This document shows, piece by piece, positions 1 to 6,423 of a DNA stretch of 7,225 nt. This DNA is from Nitrospira sp. (GTDB lineage Bacteria; Nitrospirota; Nitrospiria; Nitrospirales; Nitrospiraceae): NCBI GenBank assembly GCA_025360665.1, contig JANYBU010000395.1, forward strand, positions 1 through 7,225, given 5' to 3'. The notes under the pieces were generated by a model, which made no database searches, was not told the origin of the DNA, and worked only from the letters and a program-made list of their open reading frames with translations. Made by a program: the position numbers and the translations under genes. The first letter of the stretch is position 1, and every line of letters begins with the position of its first letter.

Positions 1-1
1 C

Positions 2-559
2 ACCAGCCCAGGCCACGGTGAAGGCAAGACGTTGACTGCCGTGAACTTGGCGGTGAGTCTTGCGATGGAGACGACCCAGACGGTTCTCCTCGTCGATGCC
101 AATCTCCGTCGCCCCAGCGTCCATGAGGTCTTTGGCCTCGATGATTGTCCAGGCCTCGCGGACTACCTGCTGGATAACCAGCCGCTCGAAGATCTCTTGG
201 TGCATCCGGGGATCGGCCGATTTGTCTTACTACCTGGAGGGCGGGCTATTTCAAATTCGACCGAAATCCTCACGTCGCCAAAAATGCTCGCCTTAGTAGA
301 AGAGCTGAAGCATCGCTACCCGTTGCGGATCGTAATTTTCGATCTTCCCCCGCTGCTCCACACAGCTGATGTGCTCGCCTTCTCTCCCTACACGGACGCG
401 CTTCTCCTTGTCGTGGAGGAGGGGAAAACCACAGCCGAGGAGGTGCAGCGTGCTTTGTCGCTGGTCAAGAATTCTCGTCCCGTGTTAGGAACGGTGCTGA
501 ATAAGTCCGGGCAATTAGCCGCGACTCCTGCTAGCATGAAACAGCTGCTGTCCCTGTAG
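2..559 (+). CDS. CpsD/BY-kinase family ATPase (XrtA-associated tyrosine autokinase type), 5'-truncated
   Basis: The reading frame is open from base 2, so the true start lies before the window; 185 residues remain. The first TTG (base 32) is not the start, because the P-loop precedes it: GHGEGKT at visible residues 4-10 (Walker A). Next come the Walker A' motif of bacterial tyrosine kinases, VLLVDANLRRP (28-38, Asp32), the family-typical segment LPGGRAISNSTEILTS, and Walker B IVIFDLPP (Asp114). In this family the cytoplasmic ATPase pairs with a membrane Wzz/chain-length protein and controls exopolysaccharide polymerisation and export through ATP-driven autophosphorylation. The C-terminus (VLNKSGQ...QLLSL) has no tyrosine cluster, so the usual autophosphorylation tail is absent or replaced. 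The next gene starts 35 bases downstream on the same strand and belongs to the same kind of locus, which suggests one operon. Family assignment is firm; the kinase activity and the XrtA subtype are inferred. Confidence 0.87.
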   Translation, partial: TSPGHGEGKTLTAVNLAVSLAMETTQTVLLVDANLRRPSVHEVFGLDDCPGLADYLLDNQPLEDLLVHPGIGRFVLLPGGRAISNSTEILTSPKMLALVEELKHRYPLRIVIFDLPPLLHTADVLAFSPYTDALLLVVEEGKTTAEEVQRALSLVKNSRPVLGTVLNKSGQLAATPASMKQLLSL

Positions 560-594
560 CGCGGAGTATACTGAGGCCAGATCGCGAAGACTGC

Positions 595-2013
595 ATGTAC
601 GAATCATTCTACGGACTTCGGACCAAACCCTTCGCGCTCCTGCCGGATAGCGATTTTCTGTATCCAGGCTCGACGCATAGCGCAGCCTACAGCCTGCTGG
701 AATACGGTCTTCTCAGTCAGGCCCCGTTTATGGTGCTCACCGGCGATCCGGGGATGGGCAAGACGTCGCTCCTGCAGAAGCTTATTTCAGAGCACGGGGA
801 GAAGCATTCGATCGGTCTCGTCACGAACGCGCGCTACGACGTTGAACATCTTCTGCCCTGGATTCTGCTTTCCCTTGGGTTGAGCAAAAAGCGACTTGAC
901 CCGGTCGAGGCCTATCACCTCTTCTCGGAGTTTCTGATTCAGGGATCCAAACAGCACCGACGGGTCATTCTGATTATTGATGAAGCCCAGAGTCTTGGCT
1001 CCGAGCTGCTCGAAGAACTGCGGCTTCTGTCTAATTTGAACGACGGGAAAACGCTGAAGCTGCAGATCATTCTTTCCGGCCAGCCGGACCTCCACACATT
1101 ACTGCAGCGAATCGACATGACCCAGTTTGCCCAACGGATTGTCGTCGACTATCACTTGGAACCGCTTTCGGAGGCGGAGACGGGACATTGCATTCGTCAC
1201 CGGTTGCAGGTTGCAGGCGGACATCCCTCATTGTTTACGAATAAAGCCTGTGCCTTGGTGCATCGTTTGACGAGAGGCAATCCTCGACTTATCAACCAGG
1301 TGTGCGATGTTGCGTTGACCTATGGCTTTGCGGAGCAGGCTCGGGTCATTACATCCAAGCTCGTCGCTCAGGCCGCGTTTGACCGAATCAAAGGCGGGAT
1401 TCTGCCGCTTGCGGCACGAGAAGAATTGAGTGCCTTGGCCAGCGCTCCGGAAGATACCACCGAGATCGATACCGCCCCTCCGCAACCCAGCTCACCGCAG
1501 CCATTGTCTGCAAGTCCATCTCCGGAACTCACAGTCACGCGATCGGTCGATACCGCCGACTCCCTCTATTCAAAGGGAGTAGTAATGAGGAAGGAAGGCC
1601 GGTTGAGAGACGCTATTGATATGCTCGAACTGGCGGGGAAGAGCCCGTCCTATTGGCTGAAAGCCCAGGCACAGATTGGACTCTGTCACAGGTCTATTGG
1701 AGACCATGGGGCTGCGATTCTGGCGTTCCGCGCTGCCTTGACCGATGAGTCGGCCTCTCCGAAGGAGGCGATCGATGTCCAGTATTTTCTCGCACGGACC
1801 CTCGAATCGGCCGGGCAGATAGCAGAAGCGGAAACTCTGTACCGCCGTATGGCTCAAATGAATCCGCGTTTTAAAGATGTGGCCTCTCGAGCCAATGAGC
1901 TTTCGTCGAGGCCGATACATCCGACCAATGGCAAACGGGTGGTTGCGAGCAACCGGTCTTGGTTCGGCAATGCCATGGAGAGTTTCACCCAGCTTATCGG
2001 CGGTCGCAAGTAG
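595..2013 (+). CDS. ExeA-like AAA ATPase, XrtA/PEP-CTERM-associated type, with C-terminal TPR extension
   Basis: The protein has 472 residues. The start MYESFYGLRTKPFALLPDSD matches the characteristic N-terminus of ExeA/MshM-like ATPases and of the 'PEP-CTERM locus secretion ATPase' subfamily, so this ATG is chosen although only a weak purine stretch (GCGAAGA) precedes it. Visible motifs are Walker A GDPGMGKT (50-57), Walker B VILIIDEAQ (124-132), a sensor-1 region LQIILSGQPDL (156-166) and a sensor-2-like RGNPRLINQ (227-235). The ATPase core ends near residue 270. A Pro/Ser-rich linker (about 285-310) follows, then three TPR-like helical repeats (about 321-352, 354-386, 391-424). The subfamily is usually about 270 residues as I recall it, so the last 200 are an extension. 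It follows the BY-kinase gene directly and probably shares its transcript. The role, energising or regulating polysaccharide or sorted-protein export at the inner membrane, is inferred. The TPR part suggests a partner-binding function. Confidence 0.88.
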   Translation: MYESFYGLRTKPFALLPDSDFLYPGSTHSAAYSLLEYGLLSQAPFMVLTGDPGMGKTSLLQKLISEHGEKHSIGLVTNARYDVEHLLPWILLSLGLSKKRLDPVEAYHLFSEFLIQGSKQHRRVILIIDEAQSLGSELLEELRLLSNLNDGKTLKLQIILSGQPDLHTLLQRIDMTQFAQRIVVDYHLEPLSEAETGHCIRHRLQVAGGHPSLFTNKACALVHRLTRGNPRLINQVCDVALTYGFAEQARVITSKLVAQAAFDRIKGGILPLAAREELSALASAPEDTTEIDTAPPQPSSPQPLSASPSPELTVTRSVDTADSLYSKGVVMRKEGRLRDAIDMLELAGKSPSYWLKAQAQIGLCHRSIGDHGAAILAFRAALTDESASPKEAIDVQYFLARTLESAGQIAEAETLYRRMAQMNPRFKDVASRANELSSRPIHPTNGKRVVASNRSWFGNAMESFTQLIGGRK

Positions 2014-2063
2014 CTGATTTACAGATCCTGTCAATTTATCTAGATCTTTTCAGACCAGGGCGT

Positions 2064-5000
2064 TCACGATAGAGACGACTCCCGCTGTGCCACGCCATCG
2101 AATATCTGCTTGACTCCCATCAGCGGCTCCCATCCCATGACGGCAAGAGAATCGTCGACATAGGCCTGAGAACGCATTCCATTTAAGACACAGGTAACGC
2201 CCGACGTACTCGCCAGGACCCACAAGGCTTTTCGTGACAGCGATTCTCTGCGTCTTGCTTCGGGCAACAGGGGATCGAGTGCCGCCGACACCGAAGCGTT
2301 TTTCGCACGACTACGTTCGATAGCTTCTCTGCGGAGCCCGCGCAACAGGGTGAGCAACTGCGGCACATAGCGATCGCGCCAGGCCTCCCACTGTTCAGCG
2401 GACGTTCCGGTTAGATGCCGTGAAATCGCCTGGATGACTTGATTTACATGCGGCGCGATCATTTGATGCTCGATCTGCTCCCAATGTTCCAGTCCCTGGA
2501 TCTGAGGCCGCACGCGCGTCAACTCAACGGCCCAGGTGAAGTAGTCGTCCGGGGCCATCCCTTGACCACTCTGCTGAAGGGCCGGGGCAATGGCCTTGCG
2601 ATACTCTTCTTCAAGCGCCGCGACTGTCCGGCATTGTCGATCGAAGTCCACCGGATCGCCTTCGAGCGGAAAATCCGCCAATCGAAGCACGCCGCTTTTT
2701 TTCGTCGGCATGGCATTGAGCGGCCGATTGACAAGTACCGCGATCCCTTCTCGTTGCGCTACCTCCAACACCGGCTCCTGCTGATCCACCCCGGTATTGG
2801 GCGTTACCAGCGCGCCTGCCTCATAGAGATTCATAGGACATTGCAGCACCGCGAAGTGGTGACGGTCCATGCCCTGCGACGTAGCGGCCGTTCGCGCCGC
2901 GTCGCACATGCGAGAGAGCGACGTCGCTTCGGCACTCGATGGATCTGCCGTGACCGTATTCGACGACACGCCGTAATAGCTGATCCGTCCCGCAACCACT
3001 TGCGATTCAAAAAACGTGAAGGCCTGTTCAAGCCGGCGATAAAAGGCACTCCGCGATAGCCCGAGATCTCCACCTTCATGATGCGCAGCCTCGGACAGAA
3101 AGTATTCCGGGTTGTGCAGCAAACAGACATCGAGCGTGGCAAGTCCAAGCCGATCCAGTGACAGGGTGAGCTGATCGGCCAGATACTCCGGGTGGATACA
3201 ATGCCACATGCCCTCACCATATTTGACCATGGCAGGGTAGGGGCGCCCGGCCTGCTCTCGTGTCTCCGCCTGTTTCAGGTTCTGCCCTTGCACATATCCG
3301 ATCTTCGAGACGACGATCACTTCATTGCGAGTCAGCTCACCGCTCTTGATCAACTCACGTAAGACAGAGCCGACCAGGCGCTCACTATCGCCGTCCATGT
3401 AATTTGTCGACGTGTCGATCAGGTTCACGCCTTCTCGCAGGGCCTTCTTGAGCGCGTCTCGATGCTCTGTCTCCGTCGTATCCACTCGATAGGTGCCGAA
3501 TCCCAGTCGGGACGTCGTCAATCCCCTGTTGCCGAACCGACTATACCCATGTTCCATGTGGACGTCATGGCGTGACTGACTCACGATGCGGGCGGCATAC
3601 CTGGCCGTCCCCTCTGGACTGGCCGACCCGGGGAGTGCCGCTCCTTGCAAGAGTGTCTGTTGAGTCGTCTGATCCGTTCGTCGGGACGCCGACAGCAGCG
3701 CCTCGGAGACCTCCCGCGGATCGGTGAGGGGACGCTGACAGGAAAAATTTCGACAAATATACAGTGCTGCCTTTCCCTCCACCAGCCCCTTGCCGGCCAG
3801 CAGGGGATGACCGGACGGCGTGCCCGTTCCATCGCTGGAGGCAATCACACGATGCGGCAGGAACACCTCGCGCACGGCGAGCTGCAGTGCCTCCAACCCT
3901 GGATCGTTAGGCGCTCCGATAAAAGCCAATTCAATCGGCCCTTCCGCCAGCAGATCCACCGCTGCAAGACTCTTGGCAAAGGCTCTCGGATACCGGGCCA
4001 TCTGGCGGCCATAGGCGCGAATCCCGCCAATCGCCGCTTCGCGCAGGTCCTGGCGATCGTAGTGGAATGAGAGTCTGGCGAGGACTGAGACCGCCACGGC
4101 GTTTCCACTGGGCGTCGCACCATCCGCCCCCTCACGCGCTCGGATGATCAGCCTTTCATGCGTCTTCGCGGTAGTGTAGAAGCCCCCCTGGTCCTCATCC
4201 ATAAACGAAGCCATCATCCGCTCTCCACATTGAAGCGCGGCGGTGAGATATCGTTCCTGGCCATTGGCTTCATAGAGGTCGATCAATCCTTCTGCCAGAT
4301 AGGCATAGTCCTCCAGTACCCCATCAAGATGGGCTCGGCCCTGCCGCGACGTGCGGAGCAGTGTCCCCTCGGAAGTCCGATGGACCAGCAAGAGAAAGTC
4401 TGCCGCCCGCATGGCCCCGTCGATGTAGCGGCTGATCCCTAACACACGGCCTGCCTCGGCCATCGTCGAGATCATCATACCGTTCCATGCCGTAATGATC
4501 TTGTCGTCGAGTCCTGGCGGGACTCGCTCTTGGCGGACGCGATAGAGGAGGGGACGCACGCGATGCATCGTTTCGTCCAGCTCATCGATAGTGAGGTTTA
4601 ACTCCTTGAGCACGGCTTCGATGGGACGCAGTCGATTCGGGATATTCCGATGTTCCCAATTCCCCTGATCGGTAATATCGTAACAGGCGCAGAATCGGCG
4701 GGTATCTTCTGCGTTCTGGATCACGGCCTGGATCTCCGTCGGCGTCCAGACGAAAAACTTTCCTTCGACCCTTTCCGAGTCAGCATCCGTTGCGGAATAG
4801 AATCCTCCGGCAAGGTCGGTCATCTCCCGGAGAATATAATCGAGCACTTCCGTCGTGACCTGGCGATAGGATGTCTGTTTCGTGACTTGATACGCTTCCA
4901 GGTAGGTCCTTGCCAGGAGGGCATTGTCGTAGAGCATCTTCTCGAAATGGGGAACCAACCAGCGCTCGTCGGTGGAGTACCGTGCGAACCCGCCACCGAT

Positions 5001-5759
5001 ATGATCGTAGATCCCCCCGGCCGACATCGCATCGAGCGTGCGCGTGACCATCTGCAAGGTTCTGCTCTTCCCTGTTCGGCGGTAACAACGGAGGAGCAAC
5101 GAGAGCCCTGCGGACGGGGGAAACTTTGGCGCACTACCGAATCCGCCGTGGCGCTCGTCGAAATCCGCCAGGAATTGCGTCACGGCCTCATCAAGCACGG
5201 AGACACTGACTGAGATGGGGGACAACGCTTTGAGTTCGTTCTTCAACCGTTCGGTCAATTGACGCGCTTGACTCGTGAGACCGGTGGAATCCTGCTCCCA
5301 CGCGTCTGCAATTTTCTTGAGCAGACTGGGGAACCCGGGACGACCCCATCGATCGTCAGGAGGAAAATACGTACCAGCAAAGAACGGCTCCTGATCCGGT
5401 GTCAGGAAGACCGTCATCGGCCATCCACCCTGACCATGATTGAGAGTCACCGTGGCCTGCATATAGATCTCGTCGAGATCGGGACGCTCTTCCCGATCGA
5501 CCTTGATACAAACAAAATGCTGATTCATGAGTGACGCAATGGCCTCGTTTTCAAACGACTCCCTCTCCATCACATGACACCAGTGACAGGCGGAATACCC
5601 GACCGAGAGCAGGATGGGACGGTTCTGCGCTTTCGATGCCTGCAAGGCCTCCGGTCCCCAGGGGTACCAGTCGACCGGGTTCGAGGCATGTTGCAGGAGA
5701 TAGGGACTGGTTTCGTGGATGAGGCGATTAGGCCTGGTTGATTCTGGTGGAGTCTGCAT
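2064..5759 (-). CDS. Fusion protein: YyaL/SSP411-type DUF255 thioredoxin-like protein + aldo/keto reductase
   Basis: A single uninterrupted frame of about 1,231 residues. Residues 10-170 are a DUF255 thioredoxin-like domain with the family signature YSACHWCHVMERESFE (CxxC = Cys58/Cys61), IKVDREERPDLDEIYM and GGWPMTVFLTPD. Residues 190-690 match the alpha/alpha-barrel part of YyaL/SSP411, ending in the typical YICRNFSCQRPLTDP. After a 44-residue linker comes an aldo/keto reductase (about 735-1231) with an intact tetrad: Asp782 and Tyr787 (IDTSTNYMDG), Lys819 (VVSKIG), His882 (LLHNPE). It ends in a recognisable AKR C-terminus (GVTCVLNGMRSQAYVDD). The ATG at 5759 is chosen because it lies just before the conserved NRLIHETSPYLLQHASNPVD. 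Extending the frame to 5855 would run through a terminator-like hairpin. The SD is weak (GTGGA). YyaL-like proteins have no settled function; AKRs reduce carbonyls with NAD(P)H. No signal peptide is seen, so it is probably cytoplasmic. The gene converges on the ATPase gene with a 50-base gap. Confidence 0.9.
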   Translation of the reverse strand: MQTPPESTRPNRLIHETSPYLLQHASNPVDWYPWGPEALQASKAQNRPILLSVGYSACHWCHVMERESFENEAIASLMNQHFVCIKVDREERPDLDEIYMQATVTLNHGQGGWPMTVFLTPDQEPFFAGTYFPPDDRWGRPGFPSLLKKIADAWEQDSTGLTSQARQLTERLKNELKALSPISVSVSVLDEAVTQFLADFDERHGGFGSAPKFPPSAGLSLLLRCYRRTGKSRTLQMVTRTLDAMSAGGIYDHIGGGFARYSTDERWLVPHFEKMLYDNALLARTYLEAYQVTKQTSYRQVTTEVLDYILREMTDLAGGFYSATDADSERVEGKFFVWTPTEIQAVIQNAEDTRRFCACYDITDQGNWEHRNIPNRLRPIEAVLKELNLTIDELDETMHRVRPLLYRVRQERVPPGLDDKIITAWNGMMISTMAEAGRVLGISRYIDGAMRAADFLLLVHRTSEGTLLRTSRQGRAHLDGVLEDYAYLAEGLIDLYEANGQERYLTAALQCGERMMASFMDEDQGGFYTTAKTHERLIIRAREGADGATPSGNAVAVSVLARLSFHYDRQDLREAAIGGIRAYGRQMARYPRAFAKSLAAVDLLAEGPIELAFIGAPNDPGLEALQLAVREVFLPHRVIASSDGTGTPSGHPLLAGKGLVEGKAALYICRNFSCQRPLTDPREVSEALLSASRRTDQTTQQTLLQGAALPGSASPEGTARYAARIVSQSRHDVHMEHGYSRFGNRGLTTSRLGFGTYRVDTTETEHRDALKKALREGVNLIDTSTNYMDGDSERLVGSVLRELIKSGELTRNEVIVVSKIGYVQGQNLKQAETREQAGRPYPAMVKYGEGMWHCIHPEYLADQLTLSLDRLGLATLDVCLLHNPEYFLSEAAHHEGGDLGLSRSAFYRRLEQAFTFFESQVVAGRISYYGVSSNTVTADPSSAEATSLSRMCDAARTAATSQGMDRHHFAVLQCPMNLYEAGALVTPNTGVDQQEPVLEVAQREGIAVLVNRPLNAMPTKKSGVLRLADFPLEGDPVDFDRQCRTVAALEEEYRKAIAPALQQSGQGMAPDDYFTWAVELTRVRPQIQGLEHWEQIEHQMIAPHVNQVIQAISRHLTGTSAEQWEAWRDRYVPQLLTLLRGLRREAIERSRAKNASVSAALDPLLPEARRRESLSRKALWVLASTSGVTCVLNGMRSQAYVDDSLAVMGWEPLMGVKQIFDGVAQRESSLS

Positions 5760-5809
5760 GGTTCCACGGTAGCATTGGGGCCGGAGAGGGGTCAATGAGC
5801 AGATAAGGA

Positions 5810-5843
5810 AAGAGGCCTGCGATCGTGAGATCGCAGGCCTCTT
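5810..5843 (-). terminator. Strong hairpin, probable intrinsic terminator of the small secreted-protein gene
   Basis: A perfect 15-bp inverted repeat: AAGAGGCCTGCGATC at 5810-5824 pairs with 5829-5843, leaving a 4-base loop (GTGA on the plus strand). Read on the minus strand, the stem runs into CTCTTTCCTTATC, a short interrupted T-rich stretch. On the plus strand it is followed by CAGAG with no T-run, so the minus direction fits better. It sits 52 bases after the stop of the 5895-6131 gene and 51 bases before the start of the 5759 gene, so it should insulate the two. The imperfect U-tract leaves efficiency uncertain. Confidence 0.75.
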
Positions 5844-5853
5844 CAGAGTCGTC

Positions 5854-5885
5854 AAGTTAGGCTTGTCTGATTAGACAAATAACTT
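5854..5885 (-). other. Two-segment hairpin in the 3' UTR of the small secreted-protein gene
   Basis: Two nested perfect arms form one stem. AAGTTA (5854-5859) pairs with TAACTT (5880-5885), and TTGTCT (5863-5868) pairs with AGACAA (5873-5878). The loop is GATT, with a small asymmetric internal bulge (GGC opposite A). It begins only 9 bases after the stop codon of the 5895-6131 gene and lies ten bases before the stronger terminator-like hairpin. It may protect the 3' end of a short, abundant mRNA or be a first weak terminator. There is no T-run right after it. Confidence 0.55.
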
Positions 5886-5894
5886 CCGTCGCGA

Positions 5895-6131
5895 TTACTT
5901 GCCCTTCTCGTCCTTCTTCTTCTCGTCTTTCTTTTCATCGCCGAACGTGCCGACGTAGCCGCCCTTCTTCTCGTCCTTCTTCTTCTCGTCCTTCTTCTCA
6001 TCACCGTACACGAGGACGTGCCCGCCCTTCTTCTCGTCCTTCTTCTCTGTCTTCTCTTCACCGGCGAAGGCAGGAGCGCTGAACGTCACTGCCACTGCAA
6101 CGGCCATGATCGCCATCAAAATGCGCTTCAT
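5895..6131 (-). CDS. Small secreted Lys/Asp/Glu-rich repeat protein, function unknown
   Basis: A 78-residue protein that I do not recognise. It has a textbook Sec signal peptide: MKR, a hydrophobic core LMAIMAVAVAVTF, then SAPAFA with predicted cleavage after Ala23. The mature part of about 55 residues is almost entirely Lys, Asp, Glu and Gly. It holds two tandem 21-residue units (36-56 and 57-77). Each has a short GG-[HY]-V-x-x-[YF]-GDE segment followed by KKDEKKKDEK. There is no cysteine, no lipobox and no membrane segment after the leader, so a free periplasmic or exported peptide is likely. The charged stretches should be helical or disordered, and the Gly/aromatic segments could be short strands or turns. 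The start is supported by a near-consensus Shine-Dalgarno. It is transcribed alone and ends at two hairpins. The overlapping Arg-rich frame is an artefact of the repetitive purine-rich coding strand. Function is not inferable; cation or polyanion binding is a guess. Confidence 0.85.
   Translation of the reverse strand: MKRILMAIMAVAVAVTFSAPAFAGEEKTEKKDEKKGGHVLVYGDEKKDEKKKDEKKGGYVGTFGDEKKDEKKKDEKGK
5901..6026 (-). repeat. Two tandem 63-bp repeat units inside the small secreted-protein gene
   Basis: Unit A spans 5964-6026 and unit B 5901-5963. Hand alignment gives about 50 of 63 identical bases, without gaps. Most of each unit is a strongly pyrimidine-biased plus strand (TTCTTCTCGTCC-like blocks), which encodes DEKK on the minus strand. 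The 63-base period keeps the frame and gives the 21-residue protein repeat. Differences concentrate in the segment coding HVLVY versus YVGTF, so the charged part is better conserved than the aromatic part. Confidence 0.85.
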
Positions 6132-6137
6132 AATATG

Positions 6138-6148
6138 TCACCCCCTTT
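6138..6148 (-). promoter_or_regulatory. Near-consensus ribosome binding site of the small secreted-protein gene
   Basis: On the minus strand the leader reads AAAGGGGGTGA, six bases (CATATT) before the ATG at 6131. It differs from AAAGGAGGTGA by one base, and that base can still wobble-pair with the anti-SD. It is by far the strongest ribosome binding site in the window and fixes the start of the gene. High expression of the small protein is an inference. Confidence 0.8.
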
Positions 6149-6152
6149 GAAA

Positions 6153-6166
6153 GTTAGTGGTTAGTG
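6153..6166 (-). repeat. Tandem heptamer in the leader of the small secreted-protein gene
   Basis: The minus strand carries CACTAAC twice in direct tandem, a few bases upstream of the Shine-Dalgarno. A possible -35-like TTGAAA lies further upstream (6185-6180), but no convincing -10 follows. The repeat could be an operator half-site pair or chance; no function can be assigned. Confidence 0.4.
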
Positions 6167-6258
6167 TGGTGCATGCCCATTTCAAGTAGGGCAAGCGACA
6201 AACGGTAGCGAAAATAGGCCCTGGTGTCAACCGCCGATTTTCCTTCTCTGCTGCCCGT

Positions 6259-6423
6259 ATGAAGACCGCGACACACAAGCCGCTCCGGCTCCTGACCTGT
6301 CTTGTGGTAGTCTTAACAGGCTGCGGAAAAACGATGTTGGCACGCGAGACATGCGAGACGAGCGGGAAAGGCGCGACTGGCATGACGGGCGAGACGGACG
6401 AGGGTTCGAGGTCCGAAGTTTGA
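6259..6423 (+). CDS. Possible short lipoprotein-leader ORF or gene remnant (54 codons)
   Basis: ATG at 6259 opens 54 codons to TGA at 6421-6423. The N-terminus reads as a type II (lipoprotein) signal: a basic start (MKTATHKPLR), a hydrophobic core LLTCLVVV, then the lipobox LTGC with Cys22. The mature part is polar (GKTMLARETCETSGKG...). Against a real gene: there is no Shine-Dalgarno upstream (the region is pyrimidine-rich), and the frame after codon 28 runs straight through the repeat cluster starting at 6344. The stretch TTAACAGGCTGCGGAAAAAC, which encodes the lipobox, also resembles, from memory, an end sequence of repeats common between Nitrospira genes. It could be a tiny lipoprotein, the 5' remnant of one disrupted by a repeat element, or coincidence. 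I favour remnant or coincidence. Confidence 0.3.
   Translation: MKTATHKPLRLLTCLVVVLTGCGKTMLARETCETSGKGATGMTGETDEGSRSEV

Noticed and set aside
2014..2063. Terminator between the convergent ATPase and YyaL-AKR genes
   Set aside because: Only a 5-6 bp AGATC/GATCT pairing with a long loop is present, followed by four T; too weak to call.
2439..3059. 206-codon open frame on the plus strand opposite the AKR part
   Set aside because: Antisense shadow of a well-supported gene; the product is Arg/His-rich with no recognisable domain, and no ribosome binding site is evident.
4650..5213. 187-codon open frame on the plus strand opposite the YyaL part
   Set aside because: Antisense shadow; the opposite frame contains strongly conserved family motifs, and this one contains none.
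5767..5795. Possible promoter (TTGACC at 5795-5790) for the YyaL-AKR gene
   Set aside because: The -35-like box is fair, but the sequence at the right distance (CTACCG) is a poor -10, so it cannot be supported.
5760..5855. N-terminal extension of the YyaL-AKR gene to an ATG at 5855
   Set aside because: The extra 32 residues have no family resemblance, the segment runs through the 15-bp terminator-like hairpin, and the conserved family N-terminus begins soon after the ATG at 5759.
5852..6061. Arg-rich 69-residue frame overlapping the small secreted protein
   Set aside because: A frame-shifted reading of the repetitive purine-rich strand; the alternative frame has a signal peptide and a near-consensus ribosome binding site.
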